The notes: generated from the letters alone by a model not told the origin. A stretch of DNA of 64,000 bases from Mesobacillus sp. AQ2 (GCF_030122805.1 NZ_CP126080.1:315001-379000), one strand, 5' to 3'. Shown: positions 21,780 to 34,648, counted from the first letter of the stretch. Made by a program: numbers and translations.

Positions 21780-22466
21780 ATGTACGATGTTCGCGAGTGG
21801 AGACATGTGTTCAAACTCGATCCAAATAAAGAGATCACTGATGAAGAATTAGAAAGAATTTGCGAGTCTGGAACCGACGCAATCCTGGTTGGGGGAACGG
21901 ATGGAGTCACGCTAGAAGGCGTCCTCGATTTAATGGCCCGCGTCCGCCGCTATACGGTTCCGTGCATTCTCGAGGTTTCGACAATCGACTCGATTACGCC
22001 GGGTTTTGATTTTTATTTTATCCCGACGGTGCTGAACAGCGGCAATCCGGAGTGGATTACCGGGCTGCATCATAAAGCAGTCAAGGAATATGGCGATCTG
22101 ATGGATTGGGACGAGCTAAAAATGGAAGGCTATTGCATCCTCAATCCGGATTGCAAGGCAGCCAGATTGACCGAGGCGAAGACCGAGCTTTCAGTCGAAG
22201 ATGTACAAGCCTACGCGATGATGGCGGAAAAAATGTTCAACCTGCCAATTTTCTATTTGGAATACAGCGGCACGTACGGCAATCCTGAATATGTAAAAGC
22301 TGCAAAAGAAGTTCTCGATCAAACCGTCCTCTTTTACGGTGGTGGGATCGAAACGGCGCAGCAGTCAGCGGAAATGGCTGCACATGCCGATGTCATCGTT
22401 GTTGGGAATGTAATCTACAGCAACCTGGACGAGGCATTGAAGACAGTTGCTTCAGTAAAGCAATAA
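21780..22466 (+). CDS. pcrB: Heptaprenylglyceryl phosphate synthase PcrB
   Basis: PcrB joins heptaprenyl diphosphate to glycerol-1-phosphate, making an archaeal-type ether lipid that Bacillus dephosphorylates and acetylates. The 228-residue TIM barrel shows [17 protein letters not shown], the [15 protein letters not shown] substrate loop and [11 protein letters not shown] for phosphate binding. The start has a nearby GGGGG SD. Its place before pcrA is constant in Bacilli. Confidence 0.95.
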   Translation: MYDVREWRHVFKLDPNKEITDEELERICESGTDAILVGGTDGVTLEGVLDLMARVRRYTVPCILEVSTIDSITPGFDFYFIPTVLNSGNPEWITGLHHKAVKEYGDLMDWDELKMEGYCILNPDCKAARLTEAKTELSVEDVQAYAMMAEKMFNLPIFYLEYSGTYGNPEYVKAAKEVLDQTVLFYGGGIETAQQSAEMAAHADVIVVGNVIYSNLDEALKTVASVKQ

Positions 22467-22531
22467 TCCAGTTGTATGGAAATATATTATAAGATAAAAT
22501 AAGAACAAATGTTTGTATGGTGGTGAAGAGT

Positions 22532-24784
22532 GTGCAATTTTTAACGGATAAATTATTGAACGGCCTAAATCCGGAGCAGCAGAAGGCTGTCAAGACAGTC
22601 GACGGACCGCTGCTTCTGATGGCAGGGGCAGGCTCTGGTAAAACAAGAGTTTTGACACACAGGATTGCGTATTTAATGGTGGAAAAAGGGGTAAATCCTT
22701 ATAACATCCTGGCGATCACGTTTACGAATAAAGCGGCGCGCGAGATGCGCGAGAGGATTCAGAAAATGATGGGCGGAGCGGCAGATGATATCTGGATTTC
22801 AACGTTCCACTCGATGTGTGTGCGGATTTTGCGCAGAGACATTGACCGTCTCGGCTATAACCGGAACTTCACGATCCTTGACTCAACAGACCAGCAATCG
22901 GTCATTAAGTCGATCTTGAAGGACAAAAATATGGATCCGAAAAAGTTCGACCCGCGTGCGATTCTGGGAACGATCAGCTCGGCGAAAAACGAATTGATCA
23001 CGCCGGAAGAGTATGCAAAAACAGCCGGGGATTATTTTTCACAGAAGGTAAGCGATGTGTACGAAGAGTATCAGCGCAGGCTTCGCAAAAATAACGCGCT
23101 TGATTTCGATGACTTGATTATGTCGACAATCACGCTGTTCATCCGCGTTCCTGAAGTGCTTGAGTACTATCAGCGCAAGTTCCAGTACATCCACGTCGAT
23201 GAGTACCAGGATACGAACAGGGCACAATACATGCTGGTAAAACTGCTTGCGCAGCGCTTCCAGAACCTTTGTGTCGTCGGGGACTCCGATCAGTCGATCT
23301 ATCGCTGGCGCGGTGCTGACATAGCGAATATCCTTTCTTTTGAAAAGGACTACCCAAGAGCGAGTGTGATTTTGCTGGAGCAGAATTACCGCTCAACAAA
23401 GAAGATTTTGCTGGCGGCTAATATGGTCATCCAGAACAATATGAACCGTAAGCCGAAGAACCTATGGACTGAAAATGCCGACGGCAACAAAATAATGTAT
23501 TATCGTGCGGATAGCGAGCAGGGCGAAGCTCAGTTCGTGATCGGCAAAATCCAGGAGCTCATGCGCCAGGGCCGCAAGTTGTCTGATATCGCAATCCTGT
23601 ACCGGACAAACGCCCAGTCGCGTGTGATCGAGGAATCTTTCCTGAAGTCGAACATCGATTACTCGATTGTCGGCGGCATCAAGTTCTATGACAGAAAAGA
23701 AATTAAGGACATCCTGGCCTATCTGCGCCTGATTTCCAATCCGGATGATGATATCAGCTTGCAGAGGATTATCAATGTTCCGAAGCGAGCGATCGGTTCA
23801 ACTTCGATTGATAAAATCGCCAACTTCGCGACGATGCATGACCTGTCGATGTTCCAGGCGCTAGAGACGATTGAAATGATCGGACTCAGCCCAAAGGCGG
23901 AAAAAGCAGCAGCCGAGTTCCGCAACCTGATCAGCAATTACACACACCAACAGGAATACCTGTCGGTGACCGAGCTTGTGGAAGAAGTGCTTGATAAGAC
24001 GGGCTACCGCGATATGCTGAAGGCGGAAAAATCGCTGGAATCACAGAGCAGGCTTGAAAATATAGATGAATTTTTAACCGTAACAAAAAGCTTTGAAGAA
24101 AGCAGTGAAGATAAGAGCCTCGTTGCATTCCTGACGGATTTGGCTCTTGTTGCCGATATCGACCGTCTTGACGATGATGGCGAACAAAAAACCGATTTTG
24201 TCACACTGATGACCCTGCACTCAGCCAAGGGACTTGAGTTCCCGGTTGTCTTCCTGATCGGTATGGAAGAAGGAGTCTTCCCGCATAGCCGCTCCTTGAT
24301 GGAAGAGGATGAGATGGAGGAAGAGCGCCGTCTTGCCTACGTGGGAATCACCCGTGCTGAAGAAGAGTTATTCATCACGAATGCACAGATGCGTACGCTT
24401 TTCGGCCGCACGAATATGAACCCGGAATCACGTTTTATCAAAGAAATTCCTGGTGATTTAATTGAAGATGCCGTGCCGAAAGTCAGAAGGCCTGCTCCAA
24501 CAAGCGGCGGCAGACCAGCATCAGCCAGCGGCGGCAGACCAGGCGCTTCTGCAAGACCGTCCATGCCAGCCCGCGGCGCTGTTACCCGTCCAGTCGCAGC
24601 TGCAAGCGGCGGTGAAGGCATTGACTGGAAGGTTGGAGACAAAGCGCAGCATGGCAAGTGGGGAACAGGAACGGTAGTCAGCGTGAAAGGCTCCGGTGAA
24701 GGAACCGAGCTGGATATAGCCTTCCCAAGCCCAACAGGAATCAAGCGATTGCTGGCCAAGTTCGCGCCGATTACTAAGGCTTAA
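22532..24784 (+). CDS. pcrA: ATP-dependent DNA helicase PcrA
   Basis: PcrA is the essential UvrD-type superfamily 1A 3'-5' helicase, acting in repair, rolling-circle replication and removal of RecA and RNA polymerase. About 750 residues: Walker [12 protein letters not shown], motif [24 protein letters not shown], motif [16 protein letters not shown] and [10 protein letters not shown], and the C-terminal Tudor-like [20 protein letters not shown] Gly/Ser/Ala/Arg-rich linker (about 655-695) precedes the tail. GTG 22532 is chosen because GGTGGTGA is five bases upstream and gives the family N-terminus; ATG 22517 lies within that SD and has none of its own. Confidence 0.95.
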   Translation: MQFLTDKLLNGLNPEQQKAVKTVDGPLLLMAGAGSGKTRVLTHRIAYLMVEKGVNPYNILAITFTNKAAREMRERIQKMMGGAADDIWISTFHSMCVRILRRDIDRLGYNRNFTILDSTDQQSVIKSILKDKNMDPKKFDPRAILGTISSAKNELITPEEYAKTAGDYFSQKVSDVYEEYQRRLRKNNALDFDDLIMSTITLFIRVPEVLEYYQRKFQYIHVDEYQDTNRAQYMLVKLLAQRFQNLCVVGDSDQSIYRWRGADIANILSFEKDYPRASVILLEQNYRSTKKILLAANMVIQNNMNRKPKNLWTENADGNKIMYYRADSEQGEAQFVIGKIQELMRQGRKLSDIAILYRTNAQSRVIEESFLKSNIDYSIVGGIKFYDRKEIKDILAYLRLISNPDDDISLQRIINVPKRAIGSTSIDKIANFATMHDLSMFQALETIEMIGLSPKAEKAAAEFRNLISNYTHQQEYLSVTELVEEVLDKTGYRDMLKAEKSLESQSRLENIDEFLTVTKSFEESSEDKSLVAFLTDLALVADIDRLDDDGEQKTDFVTLMTLHSAKGLEFPVVFLIGMEEGVFPHSRSLMEEDEMEEERRLAYVGITRAEEELFITNAQMRTLFGRTNMNPESRFIKEIPGDLIEDAVPKVRRPAPTSGGRPASASGGRPGASARPSMPARGAVTRPVAAASGGEGIDWKVGDKAQHGKWGTGTVVSVKGSGEGTELDIAFPSPTGIKRLLAKFAPITKA

Positions 24785-26959
<2,175 letters not shown>

Positions 26960-26973
26960 GAGGTGTACACGCC

Positions 26974-28191
26974 ATGAGAAAACTCTCAATGGTCGCTCTC
27001 TCTCTTGTCCTTTTGCTGACGGCCTGCGCCCCTAATTTTCAAAAACAGGAAGAGGTCGTCCAGAAAAAGGATGATGATACAAAAGAAAAAGCGATTATCC
27101 CGAAATATAAAATTTCGGAAAAATATTACCGTACCATCATGCCATTCGAGCCAGGGGAAGCCAGAGGCATGGTCGTCAATAATTTGAATACGCGCTACGA
27201 CATCACAGAGTTCGAAACGGGACTGATGCGGATTGCGCAAAACTCTTTTCCAACCGACAAGTATGTGTTCAAGGAAGGCCAGTACCTTGATGGAGGCACT
27301 GTGTCAGCCTGGCTGGAACGTGAAATGACTCCGGCGCAGGTAAAGGCAAAGGAAGAAGAGCTGCAGGCAAAGGCTAAAAAAGAAAAAAGCAATAAGAAGG
27401 TCACAGTAAAGAATCTTGGACTGAACCCAATCGACACAGGCAAGGGAGATGTCCACAAACGGAACGAAAAGAATCCTATTTATCTGGCTCATATTATCGA
27501 GCATGATTATCTCGTCCAATCCGGGAAAAAGGATACGTACCAGCTTGGCGGCATCGCCATTGGCCTGGCCTTGAATTCCGTCCACTATTATCGTGAAGAA
27601 GCATTTGGGGCTGTGTTCGAGAAAAACATTCCCCGTTCCGTCCTTGAGGCAGAAGGGAAGAAAATCGCCAAACAAGTCGTAAGCAGGCTCCGGAACATTG
27701 ACGAGTTGAAGAATGTGCCGATCACCGTCGGATTGTTTGAGCAGGAAAGCCGTTCTTCGGTTGTACCAGGGAATTTTTTCGCATATACCGAAGTTTCCCA
27801 GGGCAGCAACGATATCGGCAGCTGGAAAGATGTTAAAGAAGAGTATATTCTATTCCCATCCGGCAAAGCCGAGAAGGAACACAGGGATGACCTGACATTC
27901 TTCGAGAACTTCAAACAGGATGTCGAAGAATATTTCCCTAACTTCAACGGCGTCATCGGCAAAGGCTTTTATGTCGATGGCCAGCTGCAGGAACTGAACA
28001 TTGAGATCCCTATCCAATTTTACGGAAAAGCAGAAGCAATCGGGTTCACCCAGTACGTAACCGGTCTCGTCATGGAGCATTTCCCTAACTATATCTCCGT
28101 GCAGGTCAGCGTCTCCTCCGTTCTTGGCCAGGAAGCGCTGATTGTCAAGAAGCCGGATCAGGATGAACCATTTGTCCATATTTATGAGTAA
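26974..28191 (+). CDS. camS: CamS family sex pheromone lipoprotein (YerH)
   Basis: A 405-residue lipoprotein with the signal MRKLSMVALSLVLLLTAC (lipobox LLTAC), a Lys/Glu-rich linker and a CamS domain. In enterococci and staphylococci the cleaved signal peptides of this family act as pheromones for conjugative plasmids; in Bacillus the role of the mature protein is not known. It follows ligA by 14 bases with its own SD AGAGGTG, as in B. subtilis ligA-yerH. Confidence 0.92.
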   Translation: MRKLSMVALSLVLLLTACAPNFQKQEEVVQKKDDDTKEKAIIPKYKISEKYYRTIMPFEPGEARGMVVNNLNTRYDITEFETGLMRIAQNSFPTDKYVFKEGQYLDGGTVSAWLEREMTPAQVKAKEEELQAKAKKEKSNKKVTVKNLGLNPIDTGKGDVHKRNEKNPIYLAHIIEHDYLVQSGKKDTYQLGGIAIGLALNSVHYYREEAFGAVFEKNIPRSVLEAEGKKIAKQVVSRLRNIDELKNVPITVGLFEQESRSSVVPGNFFAYTEVSQGSNDIGSWKDVKEEYILFPSGKAEKEHRDDLTFFENFKQDVEEYFPNFNGVIGKGFYVDGQLQELNIEIPIQFYGKAEAIGFTQYVTGLVMEHFPNYISVQVSVSSVLGQEALIVKKPDQDEPFVHIYE

Positions 28192-28197
28192 AAGCGA

Positions 28198-28228
28198 AGC
28201 AAAGAGCATACTGGCTCTTTGCTTTTTT
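28198..28228 (+). terminator. Terminator after camS
   Basis: AGCAAAGAGC (28198-28207) pairs perfectly with GCTCTTTGCT (28214-28223), then TTTTT. Almost the same stem recurs at 28854-28883 after the next gene. Confidence 0.92.
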
Positions 28229-28371
28229 GCATTCTTCATCAGCTGTGTGGAGTTATTAAAGTGCCTTGCAGTTTCGTGAAACCTAGGTGTTTCAAAAATT
28301 ACCGAAAAAAAAGTTGTATCTATCAGTCTCTGATTATCGTCTTAATGAGAAACACTTTGGGGAGGAAATAC

Positions 28372-28851
28372 ATGGTGAGGCTATGGGTTGTGGGAGGACT
28401 GCTCCTTATTTTAGTATTGGCGGGCTATGCGAGGTCGTCCGGTTCAATCTCTTTCACTGCGGAAAGTCAACAGGAGATTGAAAAGTACATCCGGGAAGAA
28501 GTGATGTCGCCAAACTTCAGGGGTGAGATTTTTAGTGCACATGAGATACTGGGATCTAACGAGAAGAAAGGTGAATTATACATCTGGGCGTTAATCGAGG
28601 AGTACTATAAGGAAGATTCCAAAATAGAGCAGGGCACAGGTATGTCAGTTCCGATGGTTCTCAAGGTGGATCAGACAGAAGATTCCCTGCAAGTCATCAG
28701 CCACTCAATTCCAAGGGATGGAAGCTATTATGCGAATGATATAAAAGACATGTTTCCTTACTTTGCTGAGATAAAAGCCCTTGATTATCCCTCAATCTAT
28801 GTAGATAAATTGATTAAGAAAATTGAAGCAGAGGTAGCTGGAGAGTGGTGA
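28372..28851 (+). CDS. Uncharacterised membrane-anchored protein
   Basis: A 159-residue protein. ATG 28372 is preceded by GGGGAGG at ideal spacing; an upstream frame extension to 28219 lies in the camS terminator and is not used. Residues 4-20 (LWVVGGLLLILVLAGYA) form a signal anchor or signal peptide without a lipobox Cys. The rest is a soluble domain of mixed charge, probably outside the cell. I do not recognise the family. It is framed by two near-identical terminators, so it is a separate single-gene unit. Confidence 0.7.
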   Translation: MVRLWVVGGLLLILVLAGYARSSGSISFTAESQQEIEKYIREEVMSPNFRGEIFSAHEILGSNEKKGELYIWALIEEYYKEDSKIEQGTGMSVPMVLKVDQTEDSLQVISHSIPRDGSYYANDIKDMFPYFAEIKALDYPSIYVDKLIKKIEAEVAGEW

Positions 28852-28853
28852 GG

Positions 28854-28883
28854 AAAAAGCAAAGAGGCAGCTCTTTGCTTTTT
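28854..28883. terminator. Bidirectional terminator between convergent genes
   Basis: A perfect 13-bp stem, AAAAAGCAAAGAG (28854-28866) with CTCTTTGCTTTTT (28871-28883), and a GCAG loop. The A and T ends make it work for both the gene to the left and the DinB gene to the right. Confidence 0.9.
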
Positions 28884-29340
28884 ACATGTATTTCTTTAGA
28901 TCAAGTATCGTTTGAAGATGCATTCCTTCATGGAAAATCGTCCGGATGAGTACCTGTTCGATGGTGTGCATGCCCATCTCGGTTTGCGGGAATTCCTCTT
29001 CAAGACGCTCGCCATATGTTTCTTTAATGCTTGCAGGCTGTATTCTGAGCAATTTTTTCAGCTCAGTGACGGAAGGTGTCTCTTCGGTAAAATTGGCTGG
29101 TGAGGTGCCATAGCCGAACCACTTATTGAAGTTTTCCGGAACATCAGCTGTCTCCTTTGTCACTGCCTGAATCCATAAATATTGGTCAAGGTAGATATGT
29201 CCGAGGTTCCAGCGGATATTATTTTTGAATCCAGCGGGAATTTTCTCCGCATCTTCTATAGAAACGGCATCCACCACGCTTAAAATCTCGCTGCGATAGG
29301 ATTCGAGTTGATTGAACAACACTTCATGACGTTTTTTCAT
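28882..29340 (-). CDS. DinB superfamily protein
   Basis: A 152-residue four-helix DinB-like protein. The three His of the usual metal site are visible: NLGHIYLD near residue 47 and FHEGMHLQT near the C-terminus. Members include bacillithiol transferases and other metal-dependent transferases, but substrates of most are unknown. It ends in the bidirectional terminator and starts after an AAAGGGG SD. Confidence 0.85.
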   Translation of the reverse strand: MKKRHEVLFNQLESYRSEILSVVDAVSIEDAEKIPAGFKNNIRWNLGHIYLDQYLWIQAVTKETADVPENFNKWFGYGTSPANFTEETPSVTELKKLLRIQPASIKETYGERLEEEFPQTEMGMHTIEQVLIRTIFHEGMHLQTILDLKKYM

Positions 29341-29429
29341 GTAAAATAGACCCCTTTTTTGAAAGATAGATAATTATTCGCTAGATTTTGGGGATTCCCT
29401 GCTGGGAGTTAGTGTAGTTAATCCTTTTT

Positions 29430-29543
29430 ATTGGCGGAAATCAGATTATATCGACCGCATTTTTGAATATATCAGCGGAAAATGAGATATATCGACCACA
29501 TTTACGATTATATCGACCACTTTCCAAAATATATCGACCAAGT
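29430..29543 (+). repeat. Phased array C: TATATCGACCA word every 20-21 bp upstream of pruA
   Basis: Words of the form TATATCGACC(A/G) have their TCGACC core at 29451, 29472 (variant TCAGCG), 29492, 29513 and 29534, giving steps of 21, 20, 21 and 21. A weaker copy (TTATTGGCGG) lies about 20 bases before the first. The intervening bases are mostly A/T-rich and not conserved. The array lies in the divergent gap between the DinB gene and pruA, about 80 bases before the pruA promoter. Confidence 0.85.
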
Positions 29544-29624
29544 CCGTAAATCTACCCAAATTACAATATTGCCATAATAAATATCAAGAAAATTCGCAAT
29601 CCAATACTTGCTAGTACGTTGGCA

Positions 29625-29654
29625 TTGAACACTATGAGATTCTCATGATAGAAT
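29625..29654 (+). promoter_or_regulatory. SigA promoter of pruA
   Basis: TTGAAC (29625-29630) and TAGAAT (29649-29654) are 18 bp apart, with the extended -10 TG at 29646-29647. Confidence 0.75.
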
Positions 29655-29664
29655 GGGAAAGGAA

Positions 29665-29678
29665 TGAAAACGTTTTAA
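29665..29678 (+). promoter_or_regulatory. Putative cre (CcpA) site downstream of the pruA start
   Basis: TGAAAACGTTTTAA matches the cre consensus TGWAANCGNTNWCA at all but one fixed position. It lies at about +5 to +18 from the predicted transcript start, where CcpA would block elongation. Carbon catabolite repression of proline use would make sense; binding is inferred. Confidence 0.55.
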
Positions 29679-29696
29679 TACATAGGAGGGGATAGA

Positions 29697-31244
29697 ATGG
29701 TTCAGGCATACAAACACGAGCCTTTCACGAATTTTAAAGTTAATGAAAACCGTGAAGGATACTTAACAGGACTAAAAACTGTAGAGGGCTATCTTGGCCA
29801 GGATTACGATTTGGTAATTGGCGGAGAGAGGATCTCAACTGAAGACAAGATTGTATCTTATAACCCATCCAATAAAGAAGAAGTTATTGGTCGCGTTTCA
29901 AAGGCAAACCGCGATTTAGCTGAAAAAGCGATGCAGGCTGCTGTTGAAGCGTTCAAAACTTGGAAGAAAGTAAAGCCTGAAACACGTGCAGATGTATTAT
30001 TCAAAGCTGCAGCGATCATTCGCCGCCGCAAGCATGAGTTCTCAGCACTCTTAACCAAAGAAGCAGGCAAGCCTTGGAACGAAGCAGATGCTGATACAGC
30101 AGAAGCAATCGACTTCCTTGAGTTCTATGCTCGCCAAATGCTGCGAATCAAAGACGGTGTACCAGTAGAAAGCCGTCCAAATGAATATAACCGTTATGAC
30201 TATATTCCTCTTGGAGTTGGTATCATCATCTCTCCATGGAACTTCCCGTTAGCAATCATGGCTGGTACAACGGTAGCAGCAATCGTAACAGGGAACACAG
30301 TTCTATTGAAGCCAGCTTCAACTACTCCAGTAGTTGCAGCTAAGTTCGTCGAAGTTATGGAAGAAGCAGGTCTTCCTGCAGGTGTTCTTAACTTCGTGCC
30401 AGGAAGCGGCGCAGAAGTGGGCGACTACCTTGTTGACCACAAGGACACTCGCTTCGTAAGCTTCACAGGTTCACGTGACGTGGGTCTGCGCATTTACGAG
30501 CGCGCTTCAAAATTGAGCGAAGGCCAAATCTGGCTAAAGCGTGTAATCGCTGAAATGGGCGGAAAAGATACTATGGTTGTCGACAAAGATGCTGATCTTG
30601 AGTTAGCAGCCCAAGCGATCACTGCTTCAGCTTTCGGTTTCTCTGGACAAAAATGCTCTGCATGTTCACGTGCAGTAATCGTTGAAGATGTTTATGATCA
30701 AGTTCTTAACCGTGTCGTTGAACTTACAAATGAGCTTAAGCTTGATGATCCTACAGATCAGAGCACATTCATGGGTCCTGTTAATGACCAGGGTGCTTTC
30801 GACAAGATCATGAGCTACATCGAAATCGGCAAGGAAGAAGGCCGTTTGATGACTGGCGGCGAAGGAGACAGCTCTAAAGGCTACTTCATCAAGCCGACCA
30901 TCTTCGCTGATGTCGATCCAAAGGCTCGCATCATGCAGGAAGAAATCTTCGGACCAGTTGTCGCATTCGCAAAAGCGAAGGACTTCGACCATGCGCTTGA
31001 AATCGCAAACAACACTGAATACGGCCTGACTGGAGCTGTTATCACGCGCAACCGTGAAAACATCCAGAAGGCACGCGAAGATTTCCATGTCGGAAACCTT
31101 TACTTCAACCGCGGCTGCACAGGCGCAATCGTCGGCTACCAGCCATTCGGCGGCTTCAACATGTCAGGAACAGATTCAAAAGCTGGCGGACCTGACTATC
31201 TAACGCTTCACGTGCAAGCAAAGACTACTTCTGAGATGTACTAA
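29697..31244 (+). CDS. pruA: 1-pyrroline-5-carboxylate dehydrogenase (RocA/PruA type)
   Basis: Oxidises pyrroline-5-carboxylate (glutamate semialdehyde) to glutamate with NAD+, the last step of proline and arginine breakdown. At 515 residues it equals B. subtilis RocA. Aldehyde dehydrogenase features: SPWNFPLAI (NAD site), FTGSRDVGL, the catalytic Glu in VIAEMGGKD and the catalytic Cys in [10 protein letters not shown]. Start ATG with SD AGGAGGGG. No proline dehydrogenase gene is adjacent. It has its own promoter and terminator and is flanked by phased arrays on both sides. Confidence 0.95.
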   Translation: MVQAYKHEPFTNFKVNENREGYLTGLKTVEGYLGQDYDLVIGGERISTEDKIVSYNPSNKEEVIGRVSKANRDLAEKAMQAAVEAFKTWKKVKPETRADVLFKAAAIIRRRKHEFSALLTKEAGKPWNEADADTAEAIDFLEFYARQMLRIKDGVPVESRPNEYNRYDYIPLGVGIIISPWNFPLAIMAGTTVAAIVTGNTVLLKPASTTPVVAAKFVEVMEEAGLPAGVLNFVPGSGAEVGDYLVDHKDTRFVSFTGSRDVGLRIYERASKLSEGQIWLKRVIAEMGGKDTMVVDKDADLELAAQAITASAFGFSGQKCSACSRAVIVEDVYDQVLNRVVELTNELKLDDPTDQSTFMGPVNDQGAFDKIMSYIEIGKEEGRLMTGGEGDSSKGYFIKPTIFADVDPKARIMQEEIFGPVVAFAKAKDFDHALEIANNTEYGLTGAVITRNRENIQKAREDFHVGNLYFNRGCTGAIVGYQPFGGFNMSGTDSKAGGPDYLTLHVQAKTTSEMY

Positions 31245-31255
31245 TACAGATTTGG

Positions 31256-31289
31256 AATCCCCTTCTCGTTGAGAGAGGGGGATTTTTTG
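31256..31289 (+). terminator. Terminator after pruA
   Basis: AATCCCC-TTCTC pairs with GAGA-GGGGGATT and is followed by TTTTTT. Confidence 0.88.
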
Positions 31290-31300
31290 TGTTGGAAACA

Positions 31301-31415
31301 TTAATTGCACGGTAAAGACCAGGAATTGCACTATCCCCGCTATTAATTGCACCGAAAAGAGGACGAATTGCACGATAAGACTACATAATCGCACGCTTCA
31401 TAAGCAAAATTGCAC
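31301..31415 (+). repeat. Phased array D: AATTGCAC word every 21 bp between pruA and aceB
   Basis: ATTGCAC starts at 31304, 31325, 31346, 31367, 31388 (variant ATCGCAC) and 31409: six copies with a perfect 21-base pitch and unconserved 12-14-base spacers. The word TAATTGCAC is the reverse complement of GTGCAATTA, the word of array A in the purine operon. Confidence 0.92.
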
Positions 31416-31485
31416 TGTTTACCTATTTATGGATAAGGACTATAGACCTATTTTAAAAATTTTTCAGAAAAATCCCGCAAAATAG

Positions 31486-31513
31486 TTGCAATCTTAAAAG
31501 TCTGTTATATAAT
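31486..31513 (+). promoter_or_regulatory. SigA promoter of aceB-aceA
   Basis: TTGCAA (31486-31491), a 16-bp spacer, and the perfect -10 TATAAT (31508-31513), about 54 bases before the aceB start. Confidence 0.75.
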
Positions 31514-31566
31514 ACATATTAGAGATATTGATACTGTACTATAACAAAAAGGGGTGAAGACAGTAA

Positions 31567-33162
31567 ATGCCGACACAAACTACAGGGATTGAAATTGTTG
31601 GCACCATGAAAAGCGGATACGAAGAAATTTTGACACCAGAGGCTCTTGATTTTGCAGAGCGGCTTGAACGGCACTTCGGTGAACGTCGGGTGGACCTTCT
31701 GGCGGCACGGCAAAAGCGCCAGGTAGAAATCAATTCCGGCAAGCTTCCGGATTTCCTGCCAGAAACAAAGCATATTCGGGAAAGCGGGTGGACAATCGCG
31801 CCGCTGCCGAAAGACCTGCAGGACCGGCGGGTAGAAATCACAGGCCCAACTGACAGAAAGATGGTCATCAACGCACTTAATTCCGGAGCAAAAATTTTCA
31901 TGGCAGACTGTGAAGATTCAACTTCGCCGACATGGGAAGCGATTGTGGAAGGCCAGATCAATCTAAGAGATGCAGTCAACCGGACAATCTCTTTTGAAAA
32001 TCCCAACGGAAAAAAGTATCAACTGAACGAAAAAACAGCTGTTTTAATGGTTCGCCCAAGAGGTTGGCACCTGGAGGAAAAACATGTATTGCTCGATGGC
32101 AACCCGATTTCCGGCGGATTATTCGATTTCGCGATGTACTTTTTCCATAATGCGAAAATGCTGGTGAAGCAGGGCACAGGCCCATACTTTTACCTTCCTA
32201 AGATGGAGAGCCACCTTGAAGCGCGCCTATGGAATGATGTGTTCGTTTATGCACAGAATCACCTCGGCATTCCACAGGGAACGATTAAAGCAACTGTTTT
32301 GATCGAAACGATCTTGGCTTCATTCGAAATGAATGAGATTTTATATGAACTGAAAGAGCACTCCGCTGGTTTGAACTGCGGACGATGGGATTATATTTTC
32401 AGCTATCTGAAAAAACTGCGTTCACAAGATGATGTGATTTTACCGGACCGCTCACAGGTCACGATGACAGTACCATTCATGAGGTCGTATTCCTTGCTGA
32501 CCATCCAGACTTGCCACCGCCGCAAGGCACCGGCAATGGGCGGCATGGCGGCGCAAATCCCGATTAAAAACGATGAGGAAGCAAATGCTGAAGCATTCGC
32601 AAAGGTACAGGCCGACAAAGAACGCGAAGCCCGCGACGGTCATGATGGCACATGGGTCGCACATCCAGGGCTGGTACCTGTAGCCAAGGATGCTTTCAAT
32701 AAAGAGATGCCACAGCCGAACCAGATTGATTCTGGAAAGCAAATGGATGTTGAGGTAAAAGGAGCTGACCTGCTTGCTGTACCAGAAGGCACGATAACAG
32801 AAGCGGGCGTGCGCATGAATATCAATGTCGGCATCCAATATGTAGCCTCCTGGCTGAATGGAAGAGGCGCAGCTCCAATCCATAACCTCATGGAGGACGC
32901 AGCTACAGCAGAAATCTCCAGGGCCCAGCTATGGCAATGGATCCGTCATCCAAAAGGCGTTCTCGACGATGGGCGCAAAGTGACAGTTGAAATGTACCAT
33001 GAACTAAAGGAAGAAGAACTTGAAAAAATTAAGCTGGAAGTCGGCGAAGCGGTATTTGCGAACGGAAAATTCGAGCAGGCAGCAGAGCTGTTTGATCAGC
33101 TGATTTTAAATGATGACTTTGTTGAGTTTTTAACATTGCCTGGCTATCAGGCTTTAGCTTAA
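31567..33162 (+). CDS. aceB: Malate synthase A
   Basis: Condenses glyoxylate with acetyl-CoA to malate, the second reaction of the glyoxylate shunt. The 531-residue length and motifs are those of the A isoform: [13 protein letters not shown] (metal and catalytic acid region), [31 protein letters not shown], and [16 protein letters not shown] with the catalytic Asp nearby. SD AAGGGGTG. It forms an operon with isocitrate lyase 45 bases downstream. B. subtilis 168 lacks this shunt, so the pair sets this organism apart from it. Confidence 0.95.
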   Translation: MPTQTTGIEIVGTMKSGYEEILTPEALDFAERLERHFGERRVDLLAARQKRQVEINSGKLPDFLPETKHIRESGWTIAPLPKDLQDRRVEITGPTDRKMVINALNSGAKIFMADCEDSTSPTWEAIVEGQINLRDAVNRTISFENPNGKKYQLNEKTAVLMVRPRGWHLEEKHVLLDGNPISGGLFDFAMYFFHNAKMLVKQGTGPYFYLPKMESHLEARLWNDVFVYAQNHLGIPQGTIKATVLIETILASFEMNEILYELKEHSAGLNCGRWDYIFSYLKKLRSQDDVILPDRSQVTMTVPFMRSYSLLTIQTCHRRKAPAMGGMAAQIPIKNDEEANAEAFAKVQADKEREARDGHDGTWVAHPGLVPVAKDAFNKEMPQPNQIDSGKQMDVEVKGADLLAVPEGTITEAGVRMNINVGIQYVASWLNGRGAAPIHNLMEDAATAEISRAQLWQWIRHPKGVLDDGRKVTVEMYHELKEEELEKIKLEVGEAVFANGKFEQAAELFDQLILNDDFVEFLTLPGYQALA

Positions 33163-33207
33163 TAGATTGATAGATTCATATAAAACAACCATTAGGAGGA
33201 ACAAAAA

Positions 33208-34488
33208 ATGACTCAAGATCGTGTAAAGCAATTACAGGAAAGCTGGGAAATGGATAACAGATGGGCTGGAGTAGAGAGAACGTATTCAGCGGAGGATGTC
33301 ATTAAGCTTCGCGGTTCGATTGATATTGAATATACACTGGCACGCCGCGGCGCAGAGAAGCTTTGGAAGCTTGTAAATGAAGAAGACTTCGTCAATGCAC
33401 TTGGAGCGTTAACTGGGAATCAGGCAGTCCAGCAGGTAAAAGCAGGCTTGAAGGCAATCTACCTGAGTGGATGGCAGGTTGCAGCGGATGCGAACCTTTC
33501 TGGGAATATGTATCCTGACCAGAGTTTGTACCCTGCGAATAGTGTTCCGGCGGTAGTTAAGCGCATCAACCAAGCTTTGCAGCGTGCTGACCAGATCACT
33601 CATGGTGAGGGAGACGATTCAATCGACTGGTTCGCACCGATCGTGGCAGATGCAGAAGCAGGCTTCGGCGGCCAGCTGAACGTGTTCGAACTAATGAAGG
33701 GCATGATTGAAGCTGGAGCAGCAGGCGTACACTTTGAGGACCAGCTTTCTTCTGAAAAGAAATGCGGACACCTTGGCGGAAAAGTACTTCTTCCGACACA
33801 GACAGCTGTACGTAACCTGATTGCCGCCCGACTTGCGGCAGATGTCATGGGTACGCCAACCCTGATAGTTGCCCGTACTGATGCGAATGCAGCAGATTTG
33901 ATCACAAGCGATGTCGATCCATATGATGCACCGTTCATCACAGGTGACCGGACGCCTGAAGGTTTCTTCCGCGTGAAGGCTGGCCTTGACCAGGCAATCG
34001 CCCGCGGCCTTGCTTATGCTCCATATGCTGACCTTGTCTGGTGTGAAACGTCCGAGCCTGATCTAGAAGAAGCTCGCCGCTTTGCAGAAGCTATCCATGA
34101 AAAGTTCCCTGGCAAGCTGCTTGCATACAACTGCTCACCATCATTCAACTGGAAAAAGAAGCTGGATGACGAAACCATCGCAAAGTTCCAGGTCGAGCTT
34201 GGCAAAATGGGCTACAAGTTCCAATTCGTTACACTTGCAGGCTTCCATGCACTGAACCACAGCATGTTCGAACTGGCTCGCGGCTACAAAGAGCGCGGCA
34301 TGGCTGCATACTCCGAGCTTCAGCAAGCTGAGTTCGCAAGCGAGCAGCACGGCTACACAGCAACAAGACACCAGCGTGAAGTCGGAACAGGCTATTTCGA
34401 TGATGTATCAATGGTCATTTCCGGAGGAACTTCCTCAACTACTGCCCTGAAAGGATCTACGGAAGAAGCACAGTTTACCGCTTCTTAA
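33208..34488 (+). CDS. aceA: Isocitrate lyase
   Basis: Splits isocitrate into succinate and glyoxylate, feeding AceB and allowing growth on acetate or fatty acids. The 426-residue protein contains the family signature [11 protein letters not shown] with the catalytic Cys, plus [11 protein letters not shown] and the [11 protein letters not shown] substrate loop. A strong SD, AGGAGG, precedes the ATG. The transcript ends in the hairpin at 34616; the 127 bases between hold no clear gene. Confidence 0.96.
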   Translation: MTQDRVKQLQESWEMDNRWAGVERTYSAEDVIKLRGSIDIEYTLARRGAEKLWKLVNEEDFVNALGALTGNQAVQQVKAGLKAIYLSGWQVAADANLSGNMYPDQSLYPANSVPAVVKRINQALQRADQITHGEGDDSIDWFAPIVADAEAGFGGQLNVFELMKGMIEAGAAGVHFEDQLSSEKKCGHLGGKVLLPTQTAVRNLIAARLAADVMGTPTLIVARTDANAADLITSDVDPYDAPFITGDRTPEGFFRVKAGLDQAIARGLAYAPYADLVWCETSEPDLEEARRFAEAIHEKFPGKLLAYNCSPSFNWKKKLDDETIAKFQVELGKMGYKFQFVTLAGFHALNHSMFELARGYKERGMAAYSELQQAEFASEQHGYTATRHQREVGTGYFDDVSMVISGGTSSTTALKGSTEEAQFTAS

Positions 34489-34615
34489 ACTAGTCTGTCA
34501 GCCAGGTCCATCGGCTGAGCTTAACGGGTTTTCTCCATGCCTGGGCCCTCCAACTCAGGCGTGGATTTACCATATTAGTTTTTGATTTTTTTACCTTGCA
34601 TTCTCCTATTTGTGT

Positions 34616-34648
34616 CCTTCTCTTCGCTGCGAAGAGAAGGTTTTTTTT
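34616..34648 (+). terminator. Terminator after aceB-aceA
   Basis: Perfect 11-bp stem, CCTTCTCTTCG with CGAAGAGAAGG, loop CTG, followed by eight T residues. The 130 bases beyond it hold nothing I can assign before array E begins. Confidence 0.93.

Noticed and set aside
34489-34615. Possible RNA gene or extra hairpin after aceA
   Set aside because: There are short complementary words (GCCTG/CAGGC) but no stable extended fold, promoter or T tract; the true terminator is at 34616.
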